A stretch of 64,000 nt of DNA from Patescibacteria group bacterium (GTDB taxonomy: Bacteria; Patescibacteriota; Patescibacteriia; 2-12-FULL-60-25), in the NCBI GenBank assembly GCA_028688515.1, contig JAQTXZ010000001.1, positions 248,001-312,000 of the forward strand, in the 5' to 3' direction. Each line of letters opens with the position of its first letter. The stretch's first letter is position 1. The position numbers and the translations under genes are program-made. Shown in pieces: positions 16,243-22,848 of this stretch. The notes under the pieces were generated by a model. The model ran no database searches, was not told where the DNA came from, and was given only the letters and a program-made list of their open reading frames with translations.

Positions 16243-16362
16243 AAATTAAGAATTAAGAATGTTTGTCATCCTCGGGCGAATCCGATGAGACCCGGGGATC
16301 CAGTAGAATTAATTTGTTTCAATTTAATCTTATTGGATCCCCGCATCCGCGAGGATGGCAGA
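16243..16362. repeat. Dispersed palindrome (TGTCATCCTCG...GGATGGCAG) plus aattaagaat unit
   Basis: Contains gggatccagtagaattaatttgtttcaatttaatc, closely matched at 26869-26962, and ends CCCGCATCCGCGAGGATGGCAG. The two copies flank unrelated genes, so it is a dispersed element. Confidence 0.75.
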
Positions 16363-16416
16363 AGTAAAGAAAGGATGTCAGGGGCTTATTGATTGTGCTA
16401 CATGTGTCATGTTTCG

Positions 16417-16425
16417 TGCTATCAT
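16417..16425 (+). promoter_or_regulatory. Extended -10 promoter of the FecR-domain gene
   Basis: TGCTATCAT, an extended -10, ends eight bases before the ATG at 16434, so the transcript would be leaderless or almost so. Confidence 0.6.
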
Positions 16426-16433
16426 ATTCTCAT

Positions 16434-17492
16434 ATGAAAAAATCTTTTGCTTTCTTGAGTCTCTTTTTCGCTTCGACGGGATTAATCTTTTTTGGGTTGG
16501 GATGTCAGAGACGGGCGGCGGATGAGATTCAGACTACAGACGACAGACAACAGACGACAGGGGTTGATCAGCAGATTGCAGAAGCGGACAAGCTGGTGGC
16601 GACCGAGCCGCGGGCGCTTGCGTATTTGTTATTGACGGAGGGTGCAAAAGTCATCGTCACGCGCGGCGATCAGTCGCGCGATGGAATTTCGGAAATGGAA
16701 TTGTTGGAAGGAGATGAAGTTAATGTCAAATCAGGCGAAGCGAGGTTGCTTTATCCGAATGCCGGGATGACTGTTTTGGAGCAGGGGACAGAAGTCATTT
16801 TGATTCCGGACGGAGAACCGAAGGCTGATGGAGTTGGAGTTCAATTGATTTTGCAGGCAGGAAGAGTTTGGACAAGGCTTGAGAAATTATTGGGCGCGGA
16901 CGAGGCGATGTCCGTTAGTGCAAACAATGTCGTGGCTACTGTCCGCGGCACGGGCTTTGGAGTTCAATTCATCAGCAGCGGTGTTGATATCACTGTCGCC
17001 GATCATCAGGTTAGAGTTGCAACGCGTACGGTTTTGAACACCGGCGCGGTGGATACGCAATCTGTTTTGCTGGCAGCCGGCAGCGGTTTAACCGTCAATC
17101 CCGAGGAGATAAATAAGATGACGGATATGCGCGCGGTGATGTTAAAAAATATTAGAAAGTTAAGCGATAACGAAAAACAATTGCCGGGTTATATTTTTGG
17201 TACGCAAAAAATTACGCCAATCGAGCTCGTTCCTCCGGTCAAGCCATTTATTTGGAGCGTGCCGCCGGTTCTTTCGTCCGACTTGCTGAGCCTGCTGCAG
17301 CCAACCGTGATCAGCCGCATACAGTCAGACGTTTTGTGGTATCAAGAGAATCAAACTAGTATTCGCGTTGCAGAAGACGCCTATGTTTCCAACCCGCCTA
17401 CGATCGTCCGTTTTCAAGCGCCCCTGCGCGACATAAATCTTCAAGAAATTACGCCGACGACCACGCCGTCGGTAAAGGGGCCGAGTTCTTGA
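16434..17492 (+). CDS. Predicted lipoprotein with FecR domain
   Basis: 352 residues. A lipoprotein signal (FFGLGCQ lipobox) leads into a polar linker, then a FecR-type beta domain at about residues 65-220 with GDEVNVKSGEARLLYPN, the GRVWTRLEK segment and VVATVRGTGF followed by TVADHQVRV. FecR domains on lipoproteins often act as envelope sensors or structural modules, not necessarily iron regulators, and no sigma or TonB partner is seen here. The C-terminal third is Pro/Thr-rich. The start at 16434 follows from the promoter position and the signal peptide. Confidence 0.83.
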   Translation: MKKSFAFLSLFFASTGLIFFGLGCQRRAADEIQTTDDRQQTTGVDQQIAEADKLVATEPRALAYLLLTEGAKVIVTRGDQSRDGISEMELLEGDEVNVKSGEARLLYPNAGMTVLEQGTEVILIPDGEPKADGVGVQLILQAGRVWTRLEKLLGADEAMSVSANNVVATVRGTGFGVQFISSGVDITVADHQVRVATRTVLNTGAVDTQSVLLAAGSGLTVNPEEINKMTDMRAVMLKNIRKLSDNEKQLPGYIFGTQKITPIELVPPVKPFIWSVPPVLSSDLLSLLQPTVISRIQSDVLWYQENQTSIRVAEDAYVSNPPTIVRFQAPLRDINLQEITPTTTPSVKGPSS

Positions 17493-17508
17493 TGCTAAGA
17501 CCATTTGA

Positions 17509-17537
17509 TTGACAAAGAGCCATAAAAGCGGTAAAAA
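17509..17537 (+). promoter_or_regulatory. Promoter of the HicB/HicA-like pair
   Basis: -35 TTGACA (17509-17514), 17-base spacer, -10 TAAAAA (17532-17537); an overlapping AATAAT is also present. The ATG is nine bases further on. Confidence 0.6.
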
Positions 17538-17546
17538 ATAATAGAT

Positions 17547-17939
17547 ATGTTTGCGAAAATACCATTGAGAAAACGCTTACCGATACTTAAGAGTTTTTTT
17601 AAACCGGCTTTGTCGCCCGAGGCCTATTTCGCTTATTTTCACAGATTGCCGGATCAAATAAAAGTTGATTGGTTTCGAGACGACGGGATGATCGTCGGCA
17701 AAGTTTTAGCGGGCGACAAACAGTTTATGACGCAAGGCAAAGATGCGGATGATTTTATTCGTATGGTAAACATGTCAGTTGTTACAGCTTTTAATATTCC
17801 GGAGGATTATTTTGATATTGTAAATCAAACTCGCACTTATACGCCTCCGGATACAGAAAAAGTGTTTCTCGGAGATAAGAGCGTCGCCGGTCGAAGCTTC
17901 GGCATCGCCAAAGGCGAACGAAAATTCAAGTTAGCATAA
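17547..17939 (+). CDS. HicB-like protein, putative antitoxin
   Basis: 130 residues. The middle (IKVDWFRDDGMIVGKV, then MTQGKDADDFIRMVNMSV) follows the HicB pattern of a strand pair, a TQG turn and an amphipathic helix. The remaining parts are not like standard HicB, and no DNA-binding domain is obvious. It is followed four bases later by a HicA-like gene, the antitoxin-first order being common in HicBA variants. Function as an antitoxin is inferred from layout and weak motif likeness. Confidence 0.5.
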   Translation: MFAKIPLRKRLPILKSFFKPALSPEAYFAYFHRLPDQIKVDWFRDDGMIVGKVLAGDKQFMTQGKDADDFIRMVNMSVVTAFNIPEDYFDIVNQTRTYTPPDTEKVFLGDKSVAGRSFGIAKGERKFKLA

Positions 17940-17943
17940 TGTT

Positions 17944-18192
17944 ATGGGACAATATGCGAACATAACATCGAAGAGAATGTATTATTTTCTCCGTTGGCTT
18001 GGTAATCATAAAAACGTCGATGTCATCTCCGGAGGCAAACATCCGACCAAAGTCACCTGCCGCCAAAGCGGCGAAACTTATCCGTTGCCTTTGGGGCATT
18101 CTTTTTTAAATAAACACATCGTCAAAGATTTTATGGAGTGGTTGGTTAAGAATGAAATTTGTTCAGAGCAGGAATTTGATGAGAGGATTTGA
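17944..18192 (+). CDS. HicA/YcfA-like protein, putative mRNA interferase
   Basis: 82 residues. The pattern GGKHPTKVTC, then a proline-rich strand (YPLPLGHS) and a closing helix (IVKDFMEWLVKNE) matches the dsRBD-like HicA/YcfA fold, in which a His near the GxKH turn is catalytic. HicA toxins cleave mRNA independently of ribosomes. The stop codon is close to the next accessory island. The assignment is by eye and moderately weak, and the upstream gene would be its antitoxin. Confidence 0.55.
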   Translation: MGQYANITSKRMYYFLRWLGNHKNVDVISGGKHPTKVTCRQSGETYPLPLGHSFLNKHIVKDFMEWLVKNEICSEQEFDERI

Positions 18193-18291
18193 TGAGTCCC
18201 TTGTTTTTCCGTCTCTTGATCTTCTTGCTTCTTTTCCATCTTTTTGCTTAAATAACCCCGCAATAAGGTCAAACACGGGAGGTCGGTCATC

Positions 18292-19074
18292 ATGCAGAAA
18301 GAGTCTTGGAAAGTGTTTCTGGCAAGTGCACTCGGGGCCGGCGTCGGCTCGCTCGTCGGACTGCAGCTTGATATCCGGCTCTGCTGGATCGGGCTGATCG
18401 TCGGAGGTTTGACCGGGTACCTTTCATACGAATGGCGCCGCGTTTACCACGCTGTTCCACACGCCTGGCGCGCCGCTACGAAGTGGCGCTTTCCGCGCTG
18501 GGCTGCAAAACAAGGTTTCTGGCTCGGAGTATGCGGAGCAAATTTCAGCTTCCTGCTGGTGGCCCTGTCTTCTCTGAAGCCAGGCGTCCTCGTCGATTGG
18601 CAGGTTCTGCTGCTTGTGTCAACGCTCTTCAGCGTCGCGATGGGTTGCATGCTTTTTGTCATTGGCTTTATCGATGGCGTCACGGAAGATGAAGATGCGT
18701 GCATCAAGAAAACGTCGACAATCTATACAGTGGCGATCAACACTTTCCCACCGGTTGCCATCTTCTGGCATCTGCCGCGCGGATTATACTTTGTGGTGCG
18801 TCATGTTGTACCCAGAGTAGCGATCTCGGTCAGTGAGGACATATGGGTCGTGGTTTGCTTCCTCGGCCGCTTCTTCTGGCAGGTCTTCATTCGCATTCAC
18901 TCGGAGCGACGGCTGATTTGCGGAGTTGATGCTATGATCGGAGCGGCGATCGGCCTTGCGTTCCATCACGCTCTCATCGGCGCATTGGCCGGCGGTATCA
19001 TCGGCCTCATCAACTACGCGCTCATCACCGAGCGCTGGCTCAAGCCGCACGGCTACGTCACAGCCAAGTCGTGA
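18292..19074 (+). CDS. Multi-pass membrane protein, unknown
   Basis: 260 residues with about five or six hydrophobic helices, including a Gly-rich pair at the start (ALGAGVGSLVGLQL, LIVGGLTGYLSYEW) and another at the end (AIGLAFHHALIGALAGGIIG). GGGAGG lies nine bases before the ATG. The Gly-rich end helices look like glycine-zipper membrane segments. No family recognised. It opens an accessory island of small membrane proteins and has its own terminator. Confidence 0.62.
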   Translation: MQKESWKVFLASALGAGVGSLVGLQLDIRLCWIGLIVGGLTGYLSYEWRRVYHAVPHAWRAATKWRFPRWAAKQGFWLGVCGANFSFLLVALSSLKPGVLVDWQVLLLVSTLFSVAMGCMLFVIGFIDGVTEDEDACIKKTSTIYTVAINTFPPVAIFWHLPRGLYFVVRHVVPRVAISVSEDIWVVVCFLGRFFWQVFIRIHSERRLICGVDAMIGAAIGLAFHHALIGALAGGIIGLINYALITERWLKPHGYVTAKS

Positions 19075-19093
19075 CCGTGCTCCTCAACCCCGC

Positions 19094-19123
19094 GACCGCG
19101 AGAACTCTCGAGGTCTTTTTTTT
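19094..19123 (+). terminator. Terminator of the 18292 gene
   Basis: GACC g CGAG, loop AACT, CTCG a GGTC, then a T-run. The T-run overlaps the next -35 box. Confidence 0.85.
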
Positions 19124-19150
19124 GACAAACTCAACTATCAAGCGCATGAT
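19122..19150 (+). promoter_or_regulatory. Promoter of the 19183-19698 pair
   Basis: -35 TTGACA (19122-19127), 17-base spacer, -10 CATGAT (19145-19150). Followed by an AGGAGG site at 19169-19174. Confidence 0.65.
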
Positions 19151-19182
19151 TTTGGCGAGGTGAATGAGAGGAGGTTGCTAAG

Positions 19183-19449
19183 ATGAAACTTCGCACTTTG
19201 GGCAACGCACTTCAGGTGATCAGTGTCCTGACCATGTGCATCATGTGCAGTATGGTGCTGATCAGCACCGTCGAACCGCTGCTACTGACTCACTGGTATA
19301 CGGCCACGATCTTCAAGATTGGCAACGGGGTCGCGTTTGTGACTTACGTTGCCTACATCGTCATCAAAAATCAGACGGACCACTCCGAACGCGAAGATAT
19401 CTTCGAGCGTGTTAAGCGCGAAATGTCCGAGAAGATGAAAGGAGGGTGA
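19183..19449 (+). CDS. Small two-helix membrane protein, unknown
   Basis: 88 residues. Two membrane helices (about residues 11-30 and 44-62) are followed by a charged cytoplasmic tail (EREDIFERVKREMSEKMK) that is likely helical. AGGAGG is eight bases before the ATG. It forms an operon with the similar-sized gene that starts four bases after its stop. No family recognised. Confidence 0.62.
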   Translation: MKLRTLGNALQVISVLTMCIMCSMVLISTVEPLLLTHWYTATIFKIGNGVAFVTYVAYIVIKNQTDHSEREDIFERVKREMSEKMKGG

Positions 19450-19452
19450 GAG

Positions 19453-19698
19453 ATGAACCGTCGCGTTTTTGCAAAGATGTTTTTACCAGTTAGTGGCTTT
19501 TTGAATGTTGTGTGTATGGTTTTGTTGGCCTATAGCTTGATGCATCAAGAAATAGTCTGGCTGACCTACGCCATTGGCTCCGTTGAGTTCATCAATTTCG
19601 TCGTTCTGTTTTGGGGTCATTCAGTCTCTCTGGATTTGTACTGGGAACGGTGTGAGCGGCATCGCCGCAAGATGCGCGAGAAAAGCTCCAGTCCCTAG
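19453..19698 (+). CDS. Small two-helix membrane protein, unknown
   Basis: 81 residues with the same plan as its upstream neighbour: two helices (roughly 10-29 and 36-55) and a basic tail (WERCERHRRKMREK). An AGGAGG site overlaps the end of the preceding gene. The matching topology of the pair suggests either an old duplication or two subunits of one membrane complex, though sequence identity between them is low. Confidence 0.62.
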   Translation: MNRRVFAKMFLPVSGFLNVVCMVLLAYSLMHQEIVWLTYAIGSVEFINFVVLFWGHSVSLDLYWERCERHRRKMREKSSSP

Positions 19699-19755
19699 CC
19701 GAGTTCTTCGGCGACTTGTATAAGTCGCGGCTGTTACGCCGTGGCGTACGCTTCT

Positions 19756-19782
19756 GACCGGCGCTTGTCGGTCTCTTTTTTT
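19756..19782 (+). terminator. Terminator of the two-gene membrane operon
   Basis: GACCG, loop GCGCTTGT, CGGTC, then TCTTTTTTT. Confidence 0.8.
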
Positions 19783-19794
19783 ATTACAAACATC

Positions 19795-19851
19795 TTGACC
19801 GATTTGCAAAATCGTGGTATTTCTTCGGTTAGTTCTGTCACAACTAAGGAG
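19795..19851 (+). promoter_or_regulatory. Duplicated promoter/leader, copy 1
   Basis: -35 TTGACC, 17-base spacer, TATTTC, a 20-base stretch ending TTCTGTCAC, then AAGGAG. The whole leader up to the ATG recurs at 21803-21866 with two mismatches. Confidence 0.75.
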
Positions 19852-19858
19852 TCCTGTC

Positions 19859-20299
19859 ATGAAGAAGATCAAGGACTGGGAATTTCCTTGGAGACGTTAC
19901 CTGAGCTTCGTCGCCGAGGTTTGGCTTGTGGGTTTCTTCACCCTCTTACTAGACACTTGTATCTTGGGCATCAAAGACCTGCTGACGCCTTTGGAATTCA
20001 CTTTATCTTTTTGGATTCCGTTCTCTTTTCCTCCTGCCTTGTTCTATCTTTTCAAATTCCTGATGCGTCCAAAGTACTGGTTTAGACGCGTACAGCTGGA
20101 GAAGAAGTACGGTCCGCGGTATACAGAAGCTGTGAAACAGGCGAGATACCGCGCGCCTGCTCTCGACGTGGAGATGACGCCTGCCTCGTTGCGCGTTGCG
20201 GATGAAGCGCGGCTCATCAAGTCTGATCCCGGTGAGGTCGAAGAGTTGATCTCTCTGCAGCCCGCTCCTTCCATCTCCAAGACAGCCGCCGGCCAATAG
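19859..20299 (+). CDS. Membrane protein with shared C-terminal tail, copy 1
   Basis: 146 residues. Two hydrophobic helices lie in the first 75 residues, then a basic LEKKYGPRY segment and a polar tail containing MTPASLRVADEARLI, DPGEV and ending SISKTAAGQ. The tail of about 66 residues is nearly identical to that of the protein at 21867, while the helical part is unrelated. AAGGAG is seven bases before the ATG. Function is unknown; the shared tail may be a docking or targeting module. Confidence 0.68.
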   Translation: MKKIKDWEFPWRRYLSFVAEVWLVGFFTLLLDTCILGIKDLLTPLEFTLSFWIPFSFPPALFYLFKFLMRPKYWFRRVQLEKKYGPRYTEAVKQARYRAPALDVEMTPASLRVADEARLIKSDPGEVEELISLQPAPSISKTAAGQ

Positions 20300-20322
20300 C
20301 GCCGCCGCGCTTTCACTCACGT

Positions 20323-20346
20323 GATCGGGTAACGCCGGTCTTTTTT
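20323..20346 (+). terminator. Terminator of the 19859 gene
   Basis: GATCGG (G-U tolerant) pairs with CCGGTC across GTAACG and is followed by TTTTTT. Confidence 0.78.
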
Positions 20347-20494
20347 ATTTCCAAAGTTTGACGGTTTTACATTTTTGTAGTTCGCTATTGCAGTCGGCAG
20401 TTTAGCCGACCATTTTCGCAAACCGTGACAAAACACCGTGTATCCGCCTGTCGGAATATGGATGTGGGCATGGCATTGCGAGAGGAGAGTTGTC

Positions 20495-21730
20495 ATGGCA
20501 AAGCCGCTCGTTTCAAATTTGTTCGCACAGTTAATCGCAGAATGCAAACCCGGAGGCCGAGTCAACGTCACCAATCTTGCAGCCTTTTTGGCAAACCCAA
20601 ACAGATGGCTGCCTACAGGTGGTATCGCGGTCGATCAAAAGCTTATAGGATTAGTTCCTAAAGGGCACGCGTTGTTTGATCTTTTCGGAGTTCAAGACGA
20701 CAAGCCTTTATATACCGCAACTCGAGGCGACGGTCAGATGTGTGTTGTCTTTGGGAAGGAGAAGGGGAGGACTTACCAGGACAATATTGCCAAGGTGACC
20801 ATCGCACAGGGTAAACCGCTTTACATTATTGGCGACCTTAATGAGGCGGTCGTCTGGGGAGATGTTGAAGGCGAACATTATTCCTCGATCACTGATTTGA
20901 CTTTCGCCGAAGGCAAGCCGCTTTACCGCGCGAAGAATAGAGGTGTGGCAAACGTCATTGTCTGGGGGGAAGAAGAAACGGTCCTTGAACGGGATGTTAA
21001 TCATCTGTCTTGCGCCAACGGCAAGCTGCTTTACGCATCGTGTGCACTAACGGAAGCGGATGAGTGTGTCGTTTTTGACGGCAAAGAGAGTCGATCCTAT
21101 CTTTGTATTCACTACTTGACCGTCGCGGATGGCAAGCCGCTTTACGTCGCTGAAAATCGTTCAGGTCCATGCGTTGTCTGGGGCGATGCAGAATATAGTT
21201 CTTACGATAACGTCCTCAAGCCTGTCGTGGCCGAAGGCAAACTACTGTATACTGCCACCGTTGATAGCAAGGACTTTGTCGTCTGGGGCGATATCGAAGG
21301 CGAACTTTATGATAGTGTCACTAGCCTGACTTTTGCCGAAGGCAGGCCGCTGTATAGGGCATACAGGGCAGGCTTGTGGCGTGCTGTTTGGGGCGATGTG
21401 ACAAGCCAGTGGTACAAGAACGTCGAGTATTTGTCGGTTGATGAAGGCAAGATGCTGTTTGTCGCCGAAAACGATGCTGAATTGCTCGTGGTTTGGGAAG
21501 GCTCTAAAAGCAAGGAGCGCATAATCAGCGACAACCTCAGAAGTCCCATGGTCGTCGATGGGCAGGTGTGTTTCTTGGCAGATACCGGCAACGGAGACAT
21601 GGTAGTATGGGGAGATTATGAGAGCCAGCTGTATGATTGCATCTCTGATTTTAGGCAAGAAGGCGATAGGATCGTGTTTGCTGCGTATAAAGGTCGTCGG
21701 ATCTTTCAGGTCACCCTTTCACATTGCTGA
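20495..21730 (+). CDS. Tandem-repeat protein, about ten 35-residue VVWGD units
   Basis: 411 residues, almost wholly composed of nine or ten repeats of roughly 35 residues with consensus LTxAEGKPLYxA, a variable six to nine residues, then VVWGDxE and YDxV. Such short beta-strand repeats ending in Trp-Gly usually build a propeller or solenoid that binds a ligand or partner protein. There is no signal peptide or membrane helix, so a cytoplasmic location is expected. The start at 20495 follows an AGGAGA site. It is placed between the two tail-sharing membrane genes, so it may act with them. Confidence 0.72.
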   Translation: MAKPLVSNLFAQLIAECKPGGRVNVTNLAAFLANPNRWLPTGGIAVDQKLIGLVPKGHALFDLFGVQDDKPLYTATRGDGQMCVVFGKEKGRTYQDNIAKVTIAQGKPLYIIGDLNEAVVWGDVEGEHYSSITDLTFAEGKPLYRAKNRGVANVIVWGEEETVLERDVNHLSCANGKLLYASCALTEADECVVFDGKESRSYLCIHYLTVADGKPLYVAENRSGPCVVWGDAEYSSYDNVLKPVVAEGKLLYTATVDSKDFVVWGDIEGELYDSVTSLTFAEGRPLYRAYRAGLWRAVWGDVTSQWYKNVEYLSVDEGKMLFVAENDAELLVVWEGSKSKERIISDNLRSPMVVDGQVCFLADTGNGDMVVWGDYESQLYDCISDFRQEGDRIVFAAYKGRRIFQVTLSHC

Positions 21731-21763
21731 TGCCGGTTCGCACTTGAGATGCTAATACGCCCT

Positions 21764-21791
21764 GACCGGGGGTTCTTACCGGTCTTTTTTT
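21764..21791 (+). terminator. Terminator of the repeat-protein gene
   Basis: GACCGG, loop of nine, CCGGTC, then TTTTTTT. Confidence 0.85.
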
Positions 21792-21802
21792 ATCCCTTAA
21801 TC

Positions 21803-21859
21803 TTGACCGATTTGCAAAATTGTGGTATTTCTTCGGTTAGTTCTGTCACAACCAAGGAG
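21803..21859 (+). promoter_or_regulatory. Duplicated promoter/leader, copy 2
   Basis: TTGACC, 17-base spacer, TATTTC and the same leader to AAGGAG as at 19795, differing at two bases. Confidence 0.75.
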
Positions 21860-21866
21860 TCCTGTC

Positions 21867-22616
21867 ATGAAGAATTTCAGGAAGTGGGAAACATACGCGC
21901 ACATCGTTTGGATAGGCCTGTTCGGAGCGTGTTTTGTTATTTACACGCCTTTTGGCCTTTGGGTTGCGGATGTTAAGCAAGAGAATCAGCTGCGCACTTT
22001 TGAGCAGGTGTTGGCAGGGCAACAGGACATCGACGTACTGGCAAACGAGGATGTTAGACATCTAGCCAATAGCCTTGTCATCTCGCAGCAGACAAACGAG
22101 GTAAGTGTACTTAGGAATGCCGAATCCGAAGTCCGTACTTTGTTGGACTGGTGCAATAAAGACAGGGAATGCGGAAGCAGCATCGAGTTCGGTTACGTGA
22201 GGAGAGAGGAGGATCGTGCTCGCGCACTGGCCAGTCGTCAACCTGGCACAGACAGCTTGGTGCGCGATCCAAAAACTCTGCCTTCGTGGCTTGATGATAA
22301 GAGCCGAGAAGCGGCTCTGATAATAGTTGATATCTTCCTCGGTATCACATTGCTACCATACGGCGCTTTCAAACTCATCCAGCTATTGTATAGGATGCTT
22401 AGACTACGGAAGCTGGAGAAGAAGTACACTCCGCGCTACAAGAAAGCGGTGGAGGATACGCGGTACCGAGCACCGGCACTGGATGACGAGATGACGCCTG
22501 CCTCGTTGCGCGTTGCGGATGAAGCGCGGCTCATCAGGTCTGACCCGGGCGAGGTTGATGAGTTGATCTCTCTTCAGCCGGCTCCTTCCATCTCCAAGAC
22601 AGTCGCCGGCCAATAG
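21867..22616 (+). CDS. Membrane protein with shared C-terminal tail, copy 2
   Basis: 249 residues. An N-terminal helix (about residues 10-30) is followed by an extracytoplasmic-looking region of about 130 residues with two cysteines (WCNKDRECG), a second helix near residue 170, and then the LEKKYTPRY plus MTPASLRVADEARLI tail shared with the protein at 19859. Leader and tail are the same in both genes while the centre is replaced, as if modules had been exchanged by recombination at the conserved ends. Function unknown. Confidence 0.68.
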   Translation: MKNFRKWETYAHIVWIGLFGACFVIYTPFGLWVADVKQENQLRTFEQVLAGQQDIDVLANEDVRHLANSLVISQQTNEVSVLRNAESEVRTLLDWCNKDRECGSSIEFGYVRREEDRARALASRQPGTDSLVRDPKTLPSWLDDKSREAALIIVDIFLGITLLPYGAFKLIQLLYRMLRLRKLEKKYTPRYKKAVEDTRYRAPALDDEMTPASLRVADEARLIRSDPGEVDELISLQPAPSISKTVAGQ

Positions 22617-22641
22617 TCAGGCCGTGCGTTCCGCTTTATGC

Positions 22642-22670
22642 GACCACAAGAACTCTTGAGGTCTTTTTTT
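22642..22670 (+). terminator. Terminator of the 21867 gene
   Basis: GACC ac AAG, loop AACT, CTTGaGGTC, then TTTTTTT. Confidence 0.83.
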
Positions 22671-22737
22671 ATCCCTCGAAACTTGATTTTTTTGCGATTT
22701 TGTGGGAAGATGCTTCCACTCTGAGGTGGAAGGAAGG

Positions 22738-22845
22738 CGCGGGAGATTGCCACGCTGCGTCGGACTCCGCTCGCAATGACAGCCGGAGGGGATGGATCCT
22801 CGCATGCGCAAGGATGACAGGGATGGGGGTCGAAATGACAGAAAA
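22738..22845. repeat. Partial dispersed palindromes before lepA
   Basis: ggagattgccacgct...tcgcaatgacag (22742-22782) followed by ggatcctcgcatgcgcaaggatgacag. These supply an apparent in-frame extension of lepA that is not homologous to the protein. Confidence 0.65.
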
Positions 22846-22848
22846 GAT

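Noticed and set aside
22792-22848. Longer LepA start at 22792
   Set aside because: The extra 19 residues are translated repeat DNA; family similarity begins after 22849.
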